Assembly: GCA_964578835.1 (NCBI GenBank)
Contig: CAZOEL010000021.1
Location: 1 to 64,000, forward strand
Length of the DNA stretch: 64,000 nt
Direction of reading: 5' to 3'
Origin: CAZOEL01 sp964578835
Lineage (GTDB): Bacteria > Desulfobacterota > Syntrophobacteria > Syntrophobacterales > Syntrophobacteraceae
Every line of letters begins with the position of its first letter. The first letter of the stretch is position 1. A program made the translations under genes and the position numbers. This document shows positions 42,365-52,189 of the stretch, in pieces. The notes beneath the pieces are model-generated. The model searched no databases, was not told the DNA's origin, and worked only from the letters and a program-made list of their open reading frames with translations.

Positions 42365-43918
42365 TTAGAAATGCGACGTCTTCAGGACCTTTCCAACGTC
42401 AAGGCTATTTTGGGCCACATTCCCAGCCGATTTCAGCCGGATGATCACTGCTTCCACTGACGCCTCGGTTTTACTCAGGAATGTGCCGGGATACACCCCA
42501 ATCCAGACAATCAAGATAATGAGCGGGACTAACAGCCCGATCTCTCGGGGAACGAGATCTTTGAGGTTCCGATTTTCGTCCCGGGTTAGCGCTCCGAACA
42601 TCACCCGCTGGAACATCCAGAGCATATACCAGGCGGCCAGGATAACGCCTGTGGCGGCGATTACAGCCCAGATCGGATTGGCGTTGAAAGCCCCCAGCAG
42701 GATCAGGAACTCCCCGATGAAACCATTGAGGCCGGGAAGTCCAATGGAAGACAGCGTGACAATCATAAAAAAGACCGCAAAAACGGGAACTGCTTTGGTT
42801 AACCCGCCAAAGTCTGCAATCAAGCGAGTATGGCGACGCTCATAGATCATGCCGACCAGAAGAAACAGCGCTCCAGTGCTTAGCCCGTGGTTGACCATCT
42901 GAAGGAGCCCGCCTTGTATGCCTTGAAAATTGAGGGTGAATATCCCCAGCATGACAAATCCGAGATGGCTGACGCTCGAAAAGGCGACAAGCCTCTTCAG
43001 ATCCTTCTGGACCAAGGACATGAAGGCGCCGTAAACGATGCCTATAACGGCGAGGCAAGACATCAGAGGAACAAAAGTAACCGAGGCGTCCGGAAAAAGC
43101 GTGAGGTTGAAGCGAAGGAAGCCATAGGTTCCCATCTTGAGGAGAACGCCCGCAAGAATGACGCTCCCAACGGTCGGCGCCTCGGTATGAGCGTCCGGCA
43201 GCCAGGTGTGGAACGGGAAAACGGGCACCTTGATCGCAAAAGCGACTGCAAACGCTAAGAAAAGCCAAATCTGCAAAGCCATTGGAAGCGTAAGGCTCTG
43301 AAAGCTCAGCAAATCGAAAGTAAAGACTCCGGTCGTTTTCCCTTGGTGCCAGTAAAGCACAAGGATGCCGACCAGCATGAGCACGGAGCCGGCCATCGTG
43401 TAGAGAAAGAATTTGACGGCCGAATAGACTCTCCTCGCCGGATTTCCCCAGACGAGGATCAAGAGAAACATCGGGATAAGCGACAATTCCCAAAAAACAT
43501 AAAAAAGGAAAAGATCAATCGAAGAAAAGACGCCGAGCATCCCCGTCTCGAGCAGCAGAAAGCAAATAAGGAACTCTTTGGTTCGATGCTTGATATCGGT
43601 CCAGCTCGCAAGGACGCAAATAGGCCCTAGAAGGCAGGTAAGCATGACAAGGAGAAGACTGATGCCATCAATACCAAGATAGTATTGGATTCCGGCATTT
43701 GGAAGCCAAGCGTGCTTCTCGACAAACTGCATGTCAGCAGTGCTCGGTTGAAACGATCCATAGAGGATGAGGGAAAACCCAAAAACCAGCATCGTTGTAA
43801 CCAGAGCAATCCACTTTTGAAAACGATCGTTTTCCGGGTGGACGAAAATCAGCAACAAAATGCCGAGGAGTGGCAGAAAGACGATTGTAGAAAGCAAGGG
43901 AAACTGGAAACCATCCAT
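42365..43918 (-). CDS. nuoM: NADH-quinone oxidoreductase subunit M
   Basis: A 517-residue, about 14-helix proton-translocating subunit. Signatures: FYVFWELSLIPMFLLILVWG (conserved Glu), PVFPFHTWLPDAHTEAPTVGSVILAGVLLKMGTYG and LVQKDLKRLVAFSSVSHLGFVMLG (conserved Lys), and GLPGLNGFIGEF. Membrane arm of complex I between NuoL and NuoN. Separated by 62 bases from nuoL. Confidence 0.96.
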   Translation of the reverse strand: MDGFQFPLLSTIVFLPLLGILLLIFVHPENDRFQKWIALVTTMLVFGFSLILYGSFQPSTADMQFVEKHAWLPNAGIQYYLGIDGISLLLVMLTCLLGPICVLASWTDIKHRTKEFLICFLLLETGMLGVFSSIDLFLFYVFWELSLIPMFLLILVWGNPARRVYSAVKFFLYTMAGSVLMLVGILVLYWHQGKTTGVFTFDLLSFQSLTLPMALQIWLFLAFAVAFAIKVPVFPFHTWLPDAHTEAPTVGSVILAGVLLKMGTYGFLRFNLTLFPDASVTFVPLMSCLAVIGIVYGAFMSLVQKDLKRLVAFSSVSHLGFVMLGIFTLNFQGIQGGLLQMVNHGLSTGALFLLVGMIYERRHTRLIADFGGLTKAVPVFAVFFMIVTLSSIGLPGLNGFIGEFLILLGAFNANPIWAVIAATGVILAAWYMLWMFQRVMFGALTRDENRNLKDLVPREIGLLVPLIILIVWIGVYPGTFLSKTEASVEAVIIRLKSAGNVAQNSLDVGKVLKTSHF

Positions 43919-43980
43919 ACGGCTCTACCTTTAAGTAGTTTGATTAAAATAACGTACAAAAGGCCCGAAGCTCGACCTGT

Positions 43981-45924
43981 CTATCTCAGGACCGTGTACA
44001 CGAACAGAGCGCATGCGCCTACAAGCACGCTGAGGGCGTAATGATGCACATACCCGGTCTGGATTCTTCGAGCTTTATCCGCGATGCCGGTAAAGAATCT
44101 TCCGACCGCATTCACGACAGTATCGATAACTCCTAGGTCGAAATGCGCTAAAACCCATTCAGACGAGCTCTGCAACGGCCTGATGACCACAGCCTGATAG
44201 AGCTCATCAATGTAGTATTTGTTGTACAAGGTTCTGTAAATTCCGGCATGGCGCTCAGCAAGCAGCGCCGGGCGCTTTGTATCCTTCAAATAGAACAGGA
44301 AGGCAAAAGAAATACCGGTGATGGCGATGATCAAAGACAGCCCCATCAACGCGCCCTCGACCCAATGCGCCGGGTGCGCGGCGTGATGCTGCGCAAGGAT
44401 GGCGTGGGCAGGACTGAAAACAGGGGCGAGGAAATCCCCGAACCGCTTGCCATGCTCGATAAAAGGAATCTGGACCCATCCGCCAACAAGCGACAGAACT
44501 GCCAGGATGATCAGAGGAATGCGCATGGTCGGGGGAGCTTCGTGCACATGGTGATGCGCGCCGTGCTCCATTCGTGAAGTCCCATGAAAAGTCAGGAAGA
44601 TCAGTCGGAACATGTAAAAAGCGGTCAAAAGCGCGCCTAAGAGCCCAAGAGCATACAGGATCTTATTTCCGCTCACCCAGGCGTCCCAGAGAATTTCATC
44701 TTTGCTGAAAAAACCGGCGAAGGGAAATATGCCGGCAATGGCTAGAGCGCCGACCACAAAAATTGTGTAGGTTACCGGCAAATCCTTCCTCAGGCCGCCC
44801 ATTTTGCGAATGTCCTGTTCTCCGCCAAGAGCGTGGATAACGCTGCCGGAGCCAAGAAAGAGAAGGGCTTTGAAGAAGGCGTGCGTCATGAGGTGGAAAA
44901 CGCCGGCTGTGAAGGCGCCTACTCCGCAGGCGAGAAACATGTAGCCGAGTTGGCTTACGGTGGAATATGCAAGGACTCGCTTGATATCGTTTTGCACGAG
45001 ACCGATTGTGGCGGCAAAAAGAGCCGTCGCGCAACCGATAACGGCGACAACGCCAAGCGTAAAAGGAGATAAAGCATAGAGGATCGAGCAGCGGGCCACC
45101 ATATAAACGCCGGCGGTCACCATGGTTGCGGCATGGATTAGAGCGGAGACCGGGGTCGGACCTTCCATGGCGTCAGGAAGCCATACATAGAGAGGAATCT
45201 GAGCGGACTTTCCGGTTGCCCCAAGGAAGAGCAGCAACGTCACGGCGACCACTATCGCGTCTCCGGGCAAGAATCTGCTCTCAGCCATTTTGAAAACATC
45301 CTGGAAGTTCAGGGTGCCGAAAGTCCAGAAGATAAGAAAGATGGCCAAAAGGAAGCCAAAATCGCCGATTCGGTTTACTACGAACGCTTTCTTCCCGGCA
45401 TCGGCCGCAGACTGCTTCTCATAGAAAAATCCAATCAGCAGATACGAACAGAGTCCTACGCCTTCCCAGCCGACAAACATGAGGAGAAAATTATTGGCCA
45501 TTACCAGCACCAACATAGCCGAGGCAAAAAGATTGAGGTAGGCAAAAAACCGCGAAAAGCCGGGATCGTCGTGCATATACCCGATGGAATAAACATGAAT
45601 GAGGAAGCCTACCCCCGTCACGACCAGCAGCATCACCATACTCAAAGGATCGATGAGAAAAGCCGCGTCTACGCTAAACTTGGCGGCGGGAGACCATGAC
45701 ATATAGCCCGATTGTATCCATGTATAGAAAACGGGCTCAAAAATGCGATTGCCTGCGGGTTTGCCGAGCATCTGCGCAAGAATAGACACAGCCAGAAGGA
45801 AGGAGGCGCCGATTGTCGAGCAGGCGACTACCCCTATAATCCGTTTGCTCAGGCGAGCTCCAAAAAAGCCGTTGATTAGAAAGCCTAAAAACGGCAGCAC
45901 TGGGATCAGCCACGAATATTCCAA
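43981..45924 (-). CDS. nuoL: NADH-quinone oxidoreductase subunit L
   Basis: A 647-residue distal membrane-arm subunit with about 16 helices; the C-terminal portion includes the long lateral helix region and last transmembrane segment (LFVYTVLR end). Signatures: FVGWEGVGLCSYLLIGFFYEK, PLYVWLPDAMEGPTPVSALIHAATMVTAGVYMVAR and GLVQNDIKRVLAYSTVSQLGYMFLA. A His-rich loop (HGAHHHVHEAP) lies near residue 460. Thirteen bases after nuoK. Confidence 0.96.
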   Translation of the reverse strand: MEYSWLIPVLPFLGFLINGFFGARLSKRIIGVVACSTIGASFLLAVSILAQMLGKPAGNRIFEPVFYTWIQSGYMSWSPAAKFSVDAAFLIDPLSMVMLLVVTGVGFLIHVYSIGYMHDDPGFSRFFAYLNLFASAMLVLVMANNFLLMFVGWEGVGLCSYLLIGFFYEKQSAADAGKKAFVVNRIGDFGFLLAIFLIFWTFGTLNFQDVFKMAESRFLPGDAIVVAVTLLLFLGATGKSAQIPLYVWLPDAMEGPTPVSALIHAATMVTAGVYMVARCSILYALSPFTLGVVAVIGCATALFAATIGLVQNDIKRVLAYSTVSQLGYMFLACGVGAFTAGVFHLMTHAFFKALLFLGSGSVIHALGGEQDIRKMGGLRKDLPVTYTIFVVGALAIAGIFPFAGFFSKDEILWDAWVSGNKILYALGLLGALLTAFYMFRLIFLTFHGTSRMEHGAHHHVHEAPPTMRIPLIILAVLSLVGGWVQIPFIEHGKRFGDFLAPVFSPAHAILAQHHAAHPAHWVEGALMGLSLIIAITGISFAFLFYLKDTKRPALLAERHAGIYRTLYNKYYIDELYQAVVIRPLQSSSEWVLAHFDLGVIDTVVNAVGRFFTGIADKARRIQTGYVHHYALSVLVGACALFVYTVLR

Positions 45925-45937
45925 CTGTAATCCTTTC

Positions 45938-46240
45938 TTACCATCTCATCAGGTTCATCTTGTCAACGAAGATACTGTTCCAGTTTCGATAAAGAACCAC
46001 AATAATGGCCAGCCCAACAGTAACTTCGGCGGCTGCTACCACCATGATGAAAAACACGAATATCTGACCGTCCAAGCCTCCCAAAAACCGGGAGAAGGCG
46101 ACGAAGCTCAGGTTTGCAGCGTTAAGCATCATTTCGATAGACATGAATATCACGATGGCGTTGCGGCGCAGTAACACGCCGAACACGCCGAGACTAAACA
46201 AAATCGCGCTCACCAGCAGATAATAGGATAAAGGAACCAT
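45938..46240 (-). CDS. nuoK: NADH-quinone oxidoreductase subunit K
   Basis: A 100-residue three-helix subunit from ATG 46240 with GGAGAG upstream; a frame start at 46258 is less likely. The key buried Glu lies in IFMSIEMMLNAANLSFVAF, and AAAEVTVGLAIIVVLYR carries the second. Normal length. Confidence 0.95.
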   Translation of the reverse strand: MVPLSYYLLVSAILFSLGVFGVLLRRNAIVIFMSIEMMLNAANLSFVAFSRFLGGLDGQIFVFFIMVVAAAEVTVGLAIIVVLYRNWNSIFVDKMNLMRW

Positions 46241-46345
46241 CTGTCTCTCCATTGACAAAGGACCAGCGGAATGCTCTTTTCACAGGGCATCGAAGCACGC
46301 CTGCACAATACGCCCACATAAATATTCTAGATAAAACAGGCTATA

Positions 46346-46864
46346 TTACTTTGCCGCCCTTTTCGCCAACACTATGACGCCAATCACCGCCACCAGGAGC
46401 AGAACCGATGTGATCTCGAACGGCAGATAATAATCCTGAAAGAGCAATAAGCCCACGGATTGGATGTTGTCGACCTGCCCCATCCCTTGTTGAGCAGGCG
46501 CCGTCCCCGCATCGCCGAACTTTCCGGCTGAATTGAAGATGGCCGTAGCCGCGCTGGCGAGCATGATCAAAACAAACGGGGCGGCGTACATGGCTCTGCT
46601 GCGGTATCCGGATTTTTCCTCATCTCGAGGCTTCAAATTGAGCAGCATGATGACGAACAAAAAGAGAACCATTATCGCCCCGGCATACACCAGAACCTGC
46701 ATCAGAGCGATGAACTCGGCCTGCAAAAGCAGGTAGAGCCCTCCCATGGAAAAGAAGGTAACAATGAGAAAAAGCGCGCTCTTGACCGGATGCGGGTTGA
46801 ATATCACCATCGCTCCGGATCCGATGCTTATGGCGGAAAGAGATAAGAAAAGAACAAGCTCCAT
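46346..46864 (-). CDS. nuoJ: NADH-quinone oxidoreductase subunit J
   Basis: A 172-residue five-helix membrane subunit. VFNPHPVKSALFLIVTFFSMGGLYLLLQAEFIALMQVLVYAGAIMVLFLFVIMLL is the family core, containing the pi-bulge helix (YAGAIMVLF) that couples quinone reduction to proton movement. Follows nuoI by three bases; 105 bases, the widest space in the operon, separate it from nuoK. Confidence 0.95.
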   Translation of the reverse strand: MELVLFLSLSAISIGSGAMVIFNPHPVKSALFLIVTFFSMGGLYLLLQAEFIALMQVLVYAGAIMVLFLFVIMLLNLKPRDEEKSGYRSRAMYAAPFVLIMLASAATAIFNSAGKFGDAGTAPAQQGMGQVDNIQSVGLLLFQDYYLPFEITSVLLLVAVIGVIVLAKRAAK

Positions 46865-46867
46865 CGA

Positions 46868-47284
46868 CTATTCCCCCTCCAACAGCTTCTCCCTGTCATA
46901 AAGGAGCTTATTTCTGTCATACTCCGACAGTTCGTATTTTCTGTTCAGACGAATGGCGTCCTTAGGGCACGCCTGCTGGCAATAGCCGCAGAAAATGCAG
47001 CGCGCCACATCGATAACGAATTTTCGCGGGTACTTCTCGTGCATCTCCTGCCCGGCGGCCGGCTCGACGGTAATCGCTCCGGACGGACATACCGTCGCGC
47101 ACAATTGGCAAGCCACACAGCGCAACTTCCCCTTTTCATCGCGGCGCAAAAACGGATGCCCTCTAAACCGTTCAGAGACTTCCCTTTTTTGTTCAGGATA
47201 TTGAATGGTGATCGGTTTCCTGAAGCATTGCTCCAGGGTCTTCGACAATCCTTTTAACAGCGGTCCAATCATAGTTTTTACCAC
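46868..47284 (-). CDS. nuoI: NADH-quinone oxidoreductase subunit I, 2[4Fe-4S] protein
   Basis: A 138-residue ferredoxin-like subunit. Two cluster motifs are present: CVACQLCATVCP and CIFCGYCQQACP, holding clusters N6a and N6b that pass electrons towards N2. The start overlaps the nuoH stop by seven bases, so translation is probably coupled. Normal size, with a shorter N terminus than some homologues. Confidence 0.95.
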   Translation of the reverse strand: MVKTMIGPLLKGLSKTLEQCFRKPITIQYPEQKREVSERFRGHPFLRRDEKGKLRCVACQLCATVCPSGAITVEPAAGQEMHEKYPRKFVIDVARCIFCGYCQQACPKDAIRLNRKYELSEYDRNKLLYDREKLLEGE

Positions 47285-48303
47285 AGTGTAAGAACGAGAG
47301 CCGTGATCAATACGTTCCCCAAAGACAAGGGCAACATAAACTTCCAGCCAAAATTCATCAACTGATCATATCTAACCCGCGGGAAAGTGGCGCGCACCCA
47401 AATGAAGAGAAAAACAAAGCAGAATGTCTTCAGGACGAACCACAAGCCCGACGGAAGCCAGGGACCCTGCCAGCCGCCGAAATAGAGAGTCGCGGCGAGC
47501 GCGCTGACCGTGATGATATGAGCGTATTCGGCAAGCTGAAATAGGCCGAACTTCATTGAGCTGTATTCGGTATGATATCCTGCGACGAGCTCGTTCTCGC
47601 ATTCGACCAGGTCGAAAGGCGTCCTGCAGGTCTCAGCGAAGGCCGCGCAAAGAAAAATACAAAATCCGAAGGGCTGATAGAAGATGAACCAAACGCTCGA
47701 TTGCGCCTCTACGATATCGATCATGCGCATCGACCCAGCCACCATCAACACGCCGATGATCGACATGCCGAGCGCCAGTTCGTAGCTGATCATCTGCGCG
47801 GCGCTTCGGATTCCACCGAGCAGGGAATATTTGCTGTTAGAGCTCCAGCCGCCCAGAACAACGCCATAGACCGACAGCGACGAGATAGCGAGGATAAAAA
47901 GCATCCCGCCGCTCACATCGGCAATAACGCCTCGATTGAGGGAAAGGGCGGCGAGATCGACCTCTTTTCCGAGGAAGCTCACCACATCGGGGGTTAACCT
48001 ATCCGCAAAAGGGATAGCCATGAAAGGACTCAGCGCAGCCAGGGCGGTTATTCCCGGAGCAATCGTATAAATGAACCGCTCTGTTGTGATGACGGTGAAA
48101 TCCTCTTTGAACATTAGCTTGATGCCGTCGGCAAGGGGCTGCAAAAGCCCCCAGGGTCCCACCCGATTGGGTCCATAGCGCAATTGCATGAACCCAAGCA
48201 CCTTCCTTTCAAGCAGGGTTGCATAAGCCACAGCTGTCAGCAGCACGAGCAGCAACAGGAGTGACTTCACTAATGTGACTAGTATTACAGCCGCCCAGTC
48301 CAT
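47278..48303 (-). CDS. nuoH: NADH-quinone oxidoreductase subunit H
   Basis: A 341-residue eight-helix subunit that forms the quinone chamber with NuoB and NuoD. Signatures: RYGPNRVGPWGLLQPLADGIKLMFKED, AETCRTPFDLVECENELVAGYHTEYSSMKFGLFQLAEY and WVRATFPRVRYDQLM. Seven bases after nuoG. Confidence 0.96.
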   Translation of the reverse strand: MDWAAVILVTLVKSLLLLLVLLTAVAYATLLERKVLGFMQLRYGPNRVGPWGLLQPLADGIKLMFKEDFTVITTERFIYTIAPGITALAALSPFMAIPFADRLTPDVVSFLGKEVDLAALSLNRGVIADVSGGMLFILAISSLSVYGVVLGGWSSNSKYSLLGGIRSAAQMISYELALGMSIIGVLMVAGSMRMIDIVEAQSSVWFIFYQPFGFCIFLCAAFAETCRTPFDLVECENELVAGYHTEYSSMKFGLFQLAEYAHIITVSALAATLYFGGWQGPWLPSGLWFVLKTFCFVFLFIWVRATFPRVRYDQLMNFGWKFMLPLSLGNVLITALVLTLW

Positions 48304-48310
48304 AATAATC

Positions 48311-50998
48311 CTAACCTTCTTTCACCTTTTCGATCCGCACGGAAGCCATATTGCCATCTCGCGTCAGACGATGGATTTGTAGATCGCTAAAATGCGCGGT
48401 CGCCTGGACGACTCCCGACGCCACCCGGCGATCCAATCCCACGGGAGCGGAGAGCGCGCCCTTTTCCGAGATCACAGAAACCCTATCCCCTTCGGCAATT
48501 CCCAGCGAGAGCGCATCGTCCGGATTCATCCAAACCTTGCCTTCTTCTTCAAGCTTGCTGGACCCCCATCCGTAGCGGCTCATTGTTCCAGACTGAAAAA
48601 GCGATTTTCCAATGTGGAGCATAAACGGATACCGATCGTTCGTCTTTGCGGCCGCGGGGAGCCCCGGCGTTACAGGAATGAGACTGGGATTGAGCTTGCG
48701 CTTCCAGGATGTCGACCCAAGCTTGGACAGGTGTAGACGGTTCCACCAGAAGCCTTCCCCCTCGAGATCTTCAAAGGAGGCTTGATCGTAATAGGGGAAA
48801 ACCCTGCGAATCTCGTCAAAAATCTCCGCCGCGCCATTATAGCGCATCGCATAGCCGAGCTGATTGCTGAGATCCTGAATGATAGCCCAGTCCGGCTTTG
48901 GTCCCTGGACGAACGCCGTTCCCTTTTGAGCCTGCACGCGCAGTTCGGTGCTGGTAAGGGTTCCAGGCGTTTCGAGCGAGCCAAAAGCCGGCAGAACGCA
49001 ATGCGCCCTCGCAGCAGTCTCATTGAGGAAGACATCCTGGCATACCAGCAGATCGAGGTTGCCGAGCGCCTTTTCCGTAAGATCCCGGTCCGGCAACGAT
49101 GCAAGCAGATCGCTGCCGAGAACCAGCAGACCACGAATCGCGCTGGGGCCCTCCCCTGCAGCCGCCAGCATGGTCTCACGGAGGCTCAAGCCATTGGACT
49201 TCGGAACCGCCTTACCCCACGCCGCTTCAATATTTGCGGCGTCTTGAGGACTTACATATCCCGGCAGCCAGTCGGGAGCGACTCCCATGTCGGAGCAGCC
49301 CTGCGTATTCGCTTTTTCCGCGGTGAGATGCACTTTCAATTTCCTACCGAAAACCAGCATCAAGTCCGCAACGTAACGCGCCAGATCCTCACCGCCTACA
49401 ACGCCCGAAAGATCCAGCCCCAAAATGAGGGAAGGATTGCTCGCCTCTTTGAGAGCCAAGGCGATATCCCTGCACTCGGCCATGCGAATCCCGCTTGCCG
49501 CTTCAATCTCGGTCCAGGGTATCGAGTCCAGGTGCTTATGGAACTTTTGCTTCTGAGCGTACTCGAGAGGCTGTCCCTTTTTGATGGAGGAGTCTGCGAG
49601 GAAAGCCTTGAGGATTCCGACTAAAACATATCCGGAAGAGCCAGGCTTGCAATAAGCGTTGATTTGAGCCTTCGAGCGGAAGCGGGTTTTCCTTGAGCTA
49701 ACAACGCAAAGGTTCTTCAACTGCTTTTCGAGGCGGCCTCGATTGATTGCCCACGCATAAGGAGGCATCTCTTTTTTGACATCGGCCCCAACGACGAGAA
49801 CCATATCGGCCTGTCTCAGATCGTCCAGACATCCCAAGCCGAGCTGAAAACCGCGCAGCTCATTGATCTTCTTTTCCGCCGATCCACTATCGGGCCCATA
49901 AAGGATCTCGGGCGCGCCGAGGACCTGGACAAAAGCGCGCAGAAGCTTTTGATGATCGAGGCTTGCAGTGGAATCGATATTGGGCGTCCCGATTGCAAGT
50001 CGACACATCTTCTGGAAAAGGTAATTGGCCTCATTGCTGGATCGCGGAGAGCCGACTCCGGCGATCGCTTCCGGACCGTGGCTCTTTACCAGCTCACGAA
50101 CCTTTCCAGCGACGAATTCCAAAGCTTCCTGCCAGCTAACCGGCTCGAGAGCGCCATTCTTGCGGATCATGGGCTCGGTGAGCCGCTGCGGATGCTGAAG
50201 GGCATCGAGGCTAAACCGGCCGCGGCTGCAAATCAGAATTCCATTGACGGGCTCGTCCTTGGATGAAGTGACTCGCTTTAGCTCACCTTTCCTGGTATTG
50301 AGCACCACATGGCATCCACCGCCGCAGTAGGAGCAGATTGCAGCCTGCCTATCGAGCTCCCACGCGCGCGCTTCGTACTTGAAGCCTTTGTCGATCAAGG
50401 CGCCGGTCGGACATACGGCGACGCATGAGCCGCAGTGCTCGCAGCTCATTGTCTTTGCGCCCGCGGTAACGACGGTGCGGTATCCCCGATTATTGAAATA
50501 AAGGGCTCCTGCGCCGACTCGCTCTCGGCAAACCCGTATACAGCGCTCGCAGTTCACGCACCGATCGGGATACCGCTCGATCAAAGGAGACCTGTCGTCG
50601 TATTCCGGAACCAGCTTGACAGCCTGGAACTGCTGGTCTTTGATCTTGAGCTCGCGGGTAAGATTCTGAAGCTCGCATTCTCCGCCCTTGTCGCAAATCG
50701 GGCAGTCGAGAACATGATTCATAAGGATCAATTGAAGGAGCTCACGCCGATAGCGGTCTATCTGCTCCGTATGCGTGGTCACCTGCATCTTGTCCGCAAT
50801 CTGTGTCGTACAGGCGGGCACAGGCTTCGGAGGACCAGGCTTGACATCCACTACACAAAGACGGCAGCAACCGATGGCATTGAGCGACGCATGGTGGCAG
50901 AGCCGCGGAATTCTGATCCCATTCGCATCCGCCACCTCCAAGATGGTCGATCCAGGCTTCCCCTGAACCTCTATACCGTTTATCGTCAGAGAAATCAT
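48311..50998 (-). CDS. nuoG: NADH-quinone oxidoreductase subunit G
   Basis: An 895-residue iron-sulfur subunit. N-terminal [2Fe-2S] domain: CRLCVVDVKPGP and the upstream RLCHHASLNAIGCC. Next DCPICDKGGECELQN, then two [4Fe-4S] motifs CVNCERCIRVC and CEHCGSCVAVCP. The molybdopterin-oxidoreductase-like domain starts with a further cluster motif, CSYCGGGCHVVL followed by ILICSRGRFSLD (the N7-type cluster), and runs to the end, including a C-terminal molydopterin dinucleotide-binding-like region. It passes electrons from NuoEF to NuoI. The extra N7 motif is also found in related formate dehydrogenase subunits, but the operon setting makes the call clear. Confidence 0.95.
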   Translation of the reverse strand: MISLTINGIEVQGKPGSTILEVADANGIRIPRLCHHASLNAIGCCRLCVVDVKPGPPKPVPACTTQIADKMQVTTHTEQIDRYRRELLQLILMNHVLDCPICDKGGECELQNLTRELKIKDQQFQAVKLVPEYDDRSPLIERYPDRCVNCERCIRVCRERVGAGALYFNNRGYRTVVTAGAKTMSCEHCGSCVAVCPTGALIDKGFKYEARAWELDRQAAICSYCGGGCHVVLNTRKGELKRVTSSKDEPVNGILICSRGRFSLDALQHPQRLTEPMIRKNGALEPVSWQEALEFVAGKVRELVKSHGPEAIAGVGSPRSSNEANYLFQKMCRLAIGTPNIDSTASLDHQKLLRAFVQVLGAPEILYGPDSGSAEKKINELRGFQLGLGCLDDLRQADMVLVVGADVKKEMPPYAWAINRGRLEKQLKNLCVVSSRKTRFRSKAQINAYCKPGSSGYVLVGILKAFLADSSIKKGQPLEYAQKQKFHKHLDSIPWTEIEAASGIRMAECRDIALALKEASNPSLILGLDLSGVVGGEDLARYVADLMLVFGRKLKVHLTAEKANTQGCSDMGVAPDWLPGYVSPQDAANIEAAWGKAVPKSNGLSLRETMLAAAGEGPSAIRGLLVLGSDLLASLPDRDLTEKALGNLDLLVCQDVFLNETAARAHCVLPAFGSLETPGTLTSTELRVQAQKGTAFVQGPKPDWAIIQDLSNQLGYAMRYNGAAEIFDEIRRVFPYYDQASFEDLEGEGFWWNRLHLSKLGSTSWKRKLNPSLIPVTPGLPAAAKTNDRYPFMLHIGKSLFQSGTMSRYGWGSSKLEEEGKVWMNPDDALSLGIAEGDRVSVISEKGALSAPVGLDRRVASGVVQATAHFSDLQIHRLTRDGNMASVRIEKVKEG

Positions 50999-51006
50999 TT
51001 TCTATA

Positions 51007-52188
51007 TCACCGATCCACGTCTCCCAGAACGATATCAATCGTCCCGATCATTGCGATCAAATCAGCGAGCAGCTTTCCTTCCGCCAGCTTACTGAGCACC
51101 TGCAGATTAACGAAAGATGGGGTTCGAATCTTGACCCTGAAGGGCTTGGGCGAACCGTCGCTCACTATGTAGTATCCAAGCTCTCCTTTTGGAGCTTCCG
51201 TATGATGGAAAACTTCTCCAACCGGAGGCCGCAAACCCTCTTCAACAAGCAGAAAATGCTGAATAAGGGATTCGATATTGTTGTATACATTTTCCTTGGG
51301 CGGAAAAGCGATGGTGGGATCATCCACCCAGATATCCCCGGGCGGCAGCCGATCCAAGGCCTGAAGAACGATCTTGCAGCTTTGCCGCATCTCCTCCATG
51401 CGCACCATGTATCGATCGTAAGTGTCGCCATTCTCGCCCAGCGGTATTTCGAAATCGTACTGCTCATAGCCGCAGTAAGGGTCGGCGCGACGCAGATCCC
51501 AGGCAAGGCCGGAGCCTCTCGCAATGGGGCCGCTCAGACCATAGTCGAGGATCTCATCGACCGTGAGCACGCCAACGCCCCTCGTTCGATTGATCCAGAT
51601 AGGATTCTTGGTGAGCAGCGTCTCATAATCTTTCATCTTTTCCGGGAACGTGCGCGCAAACTCTCTGACTCTCCCTTCAAAACCTTCTGGGATGTCAAAA
51701 GCCAATCCCCCTACGCGCATCAAGGAAGGAAAAAGACGCCCGCCGCCTATGGATTCGAAGATGTCCATGAGCTGCTCACGCTCTCTAAAAGCATAGAATA
51801 GAGGAGTCATGGCTCCAAGGTCGTGAGCGTGGGTGCCAAGCCAGAGAAGGTGGCTGGAAATTCGAGTGAGCTCGGCCATTATTACCCGGATGACGGTGGC
51901 CCTTGGAGGAACTTCCACACCGAGGAGCTTTTCGACAGCCAGCACGAAGCCGAGATTGTTCGCGGAAGCGGCCAAATAATCGAGGCGATCGGTCAGAGGC
52001 AGGCTCTGGTGGAATGTCTTAGACTCCATGAGCTTTTCTATCCCGCGATGCAAATAGCCGATCATCGGAGTGCATTTGACGATCTGCTCGCCTTCGAGCT
52101 CCAATTGGACTCGCAAAACACCGTGGGTGCTCGGGTGCTGTGGCCCCAGATTCAAAGTAAGCGTTTCATTAGAGTTTTGTGCCGCCAT
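51007..52188 (-). CDS. nuoD: NADH-quinone oxidoreductase subunit D
   Basis: A 393-residue subunit evolved from the [NiFe] hydrogenase large chain, without the nickel ligands. From ATG 52188, one base after the nuoC stop with GGAAGG upstream. Signatures: LGPQHPSTHGVLRVQLELEGE (quinone-binding His), GYLHRGIEKLMESKTFHQSLPLTDRLDYLA and the C-terminal PSFVNLQVLSKLAEGKLLADLIAMIGTIDIVLGDVDR. NuoC and NuoD are separate here, unlike the fused NuoCD of enterobacteria. Confidence 0.96.
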   Translation of the reverse strand: MAAQNSNETLTLNLGPQHPSTHGVLRVQLELEGEQIVKCTPMIGYLHRGIEKLMESKTFHQSLPLTDRLDYLAASANNLGFVLAVEKLLGVEVPPRATVIRVIMAELTRISSHLLWLGTHAHDLGAMTPLFYAFREREQLMDIFESIGGGRLFPSLMRVGGLAFDIPEGFEGRVREFARTFPEKMKDYETLLTKNPIWINRTRGVGVLTVDEILDYGLSGPIARGSGLAWDLRRADPYCGYEQYDFEIPLGENGDTYDRYMVRMEEMRQSCKIVLQALDRLPPGDIWVDDPTIAFPPKENVYNNIESLIQHFLLVEEGLRPPVGEVFHHTEAPKGELGYYIVSDGSPKPFRVKIRTPSFVNLQVLSKLAEGKLLADLIAMIGTIDIVLGDVDR

Positions 52189-52189
52189 A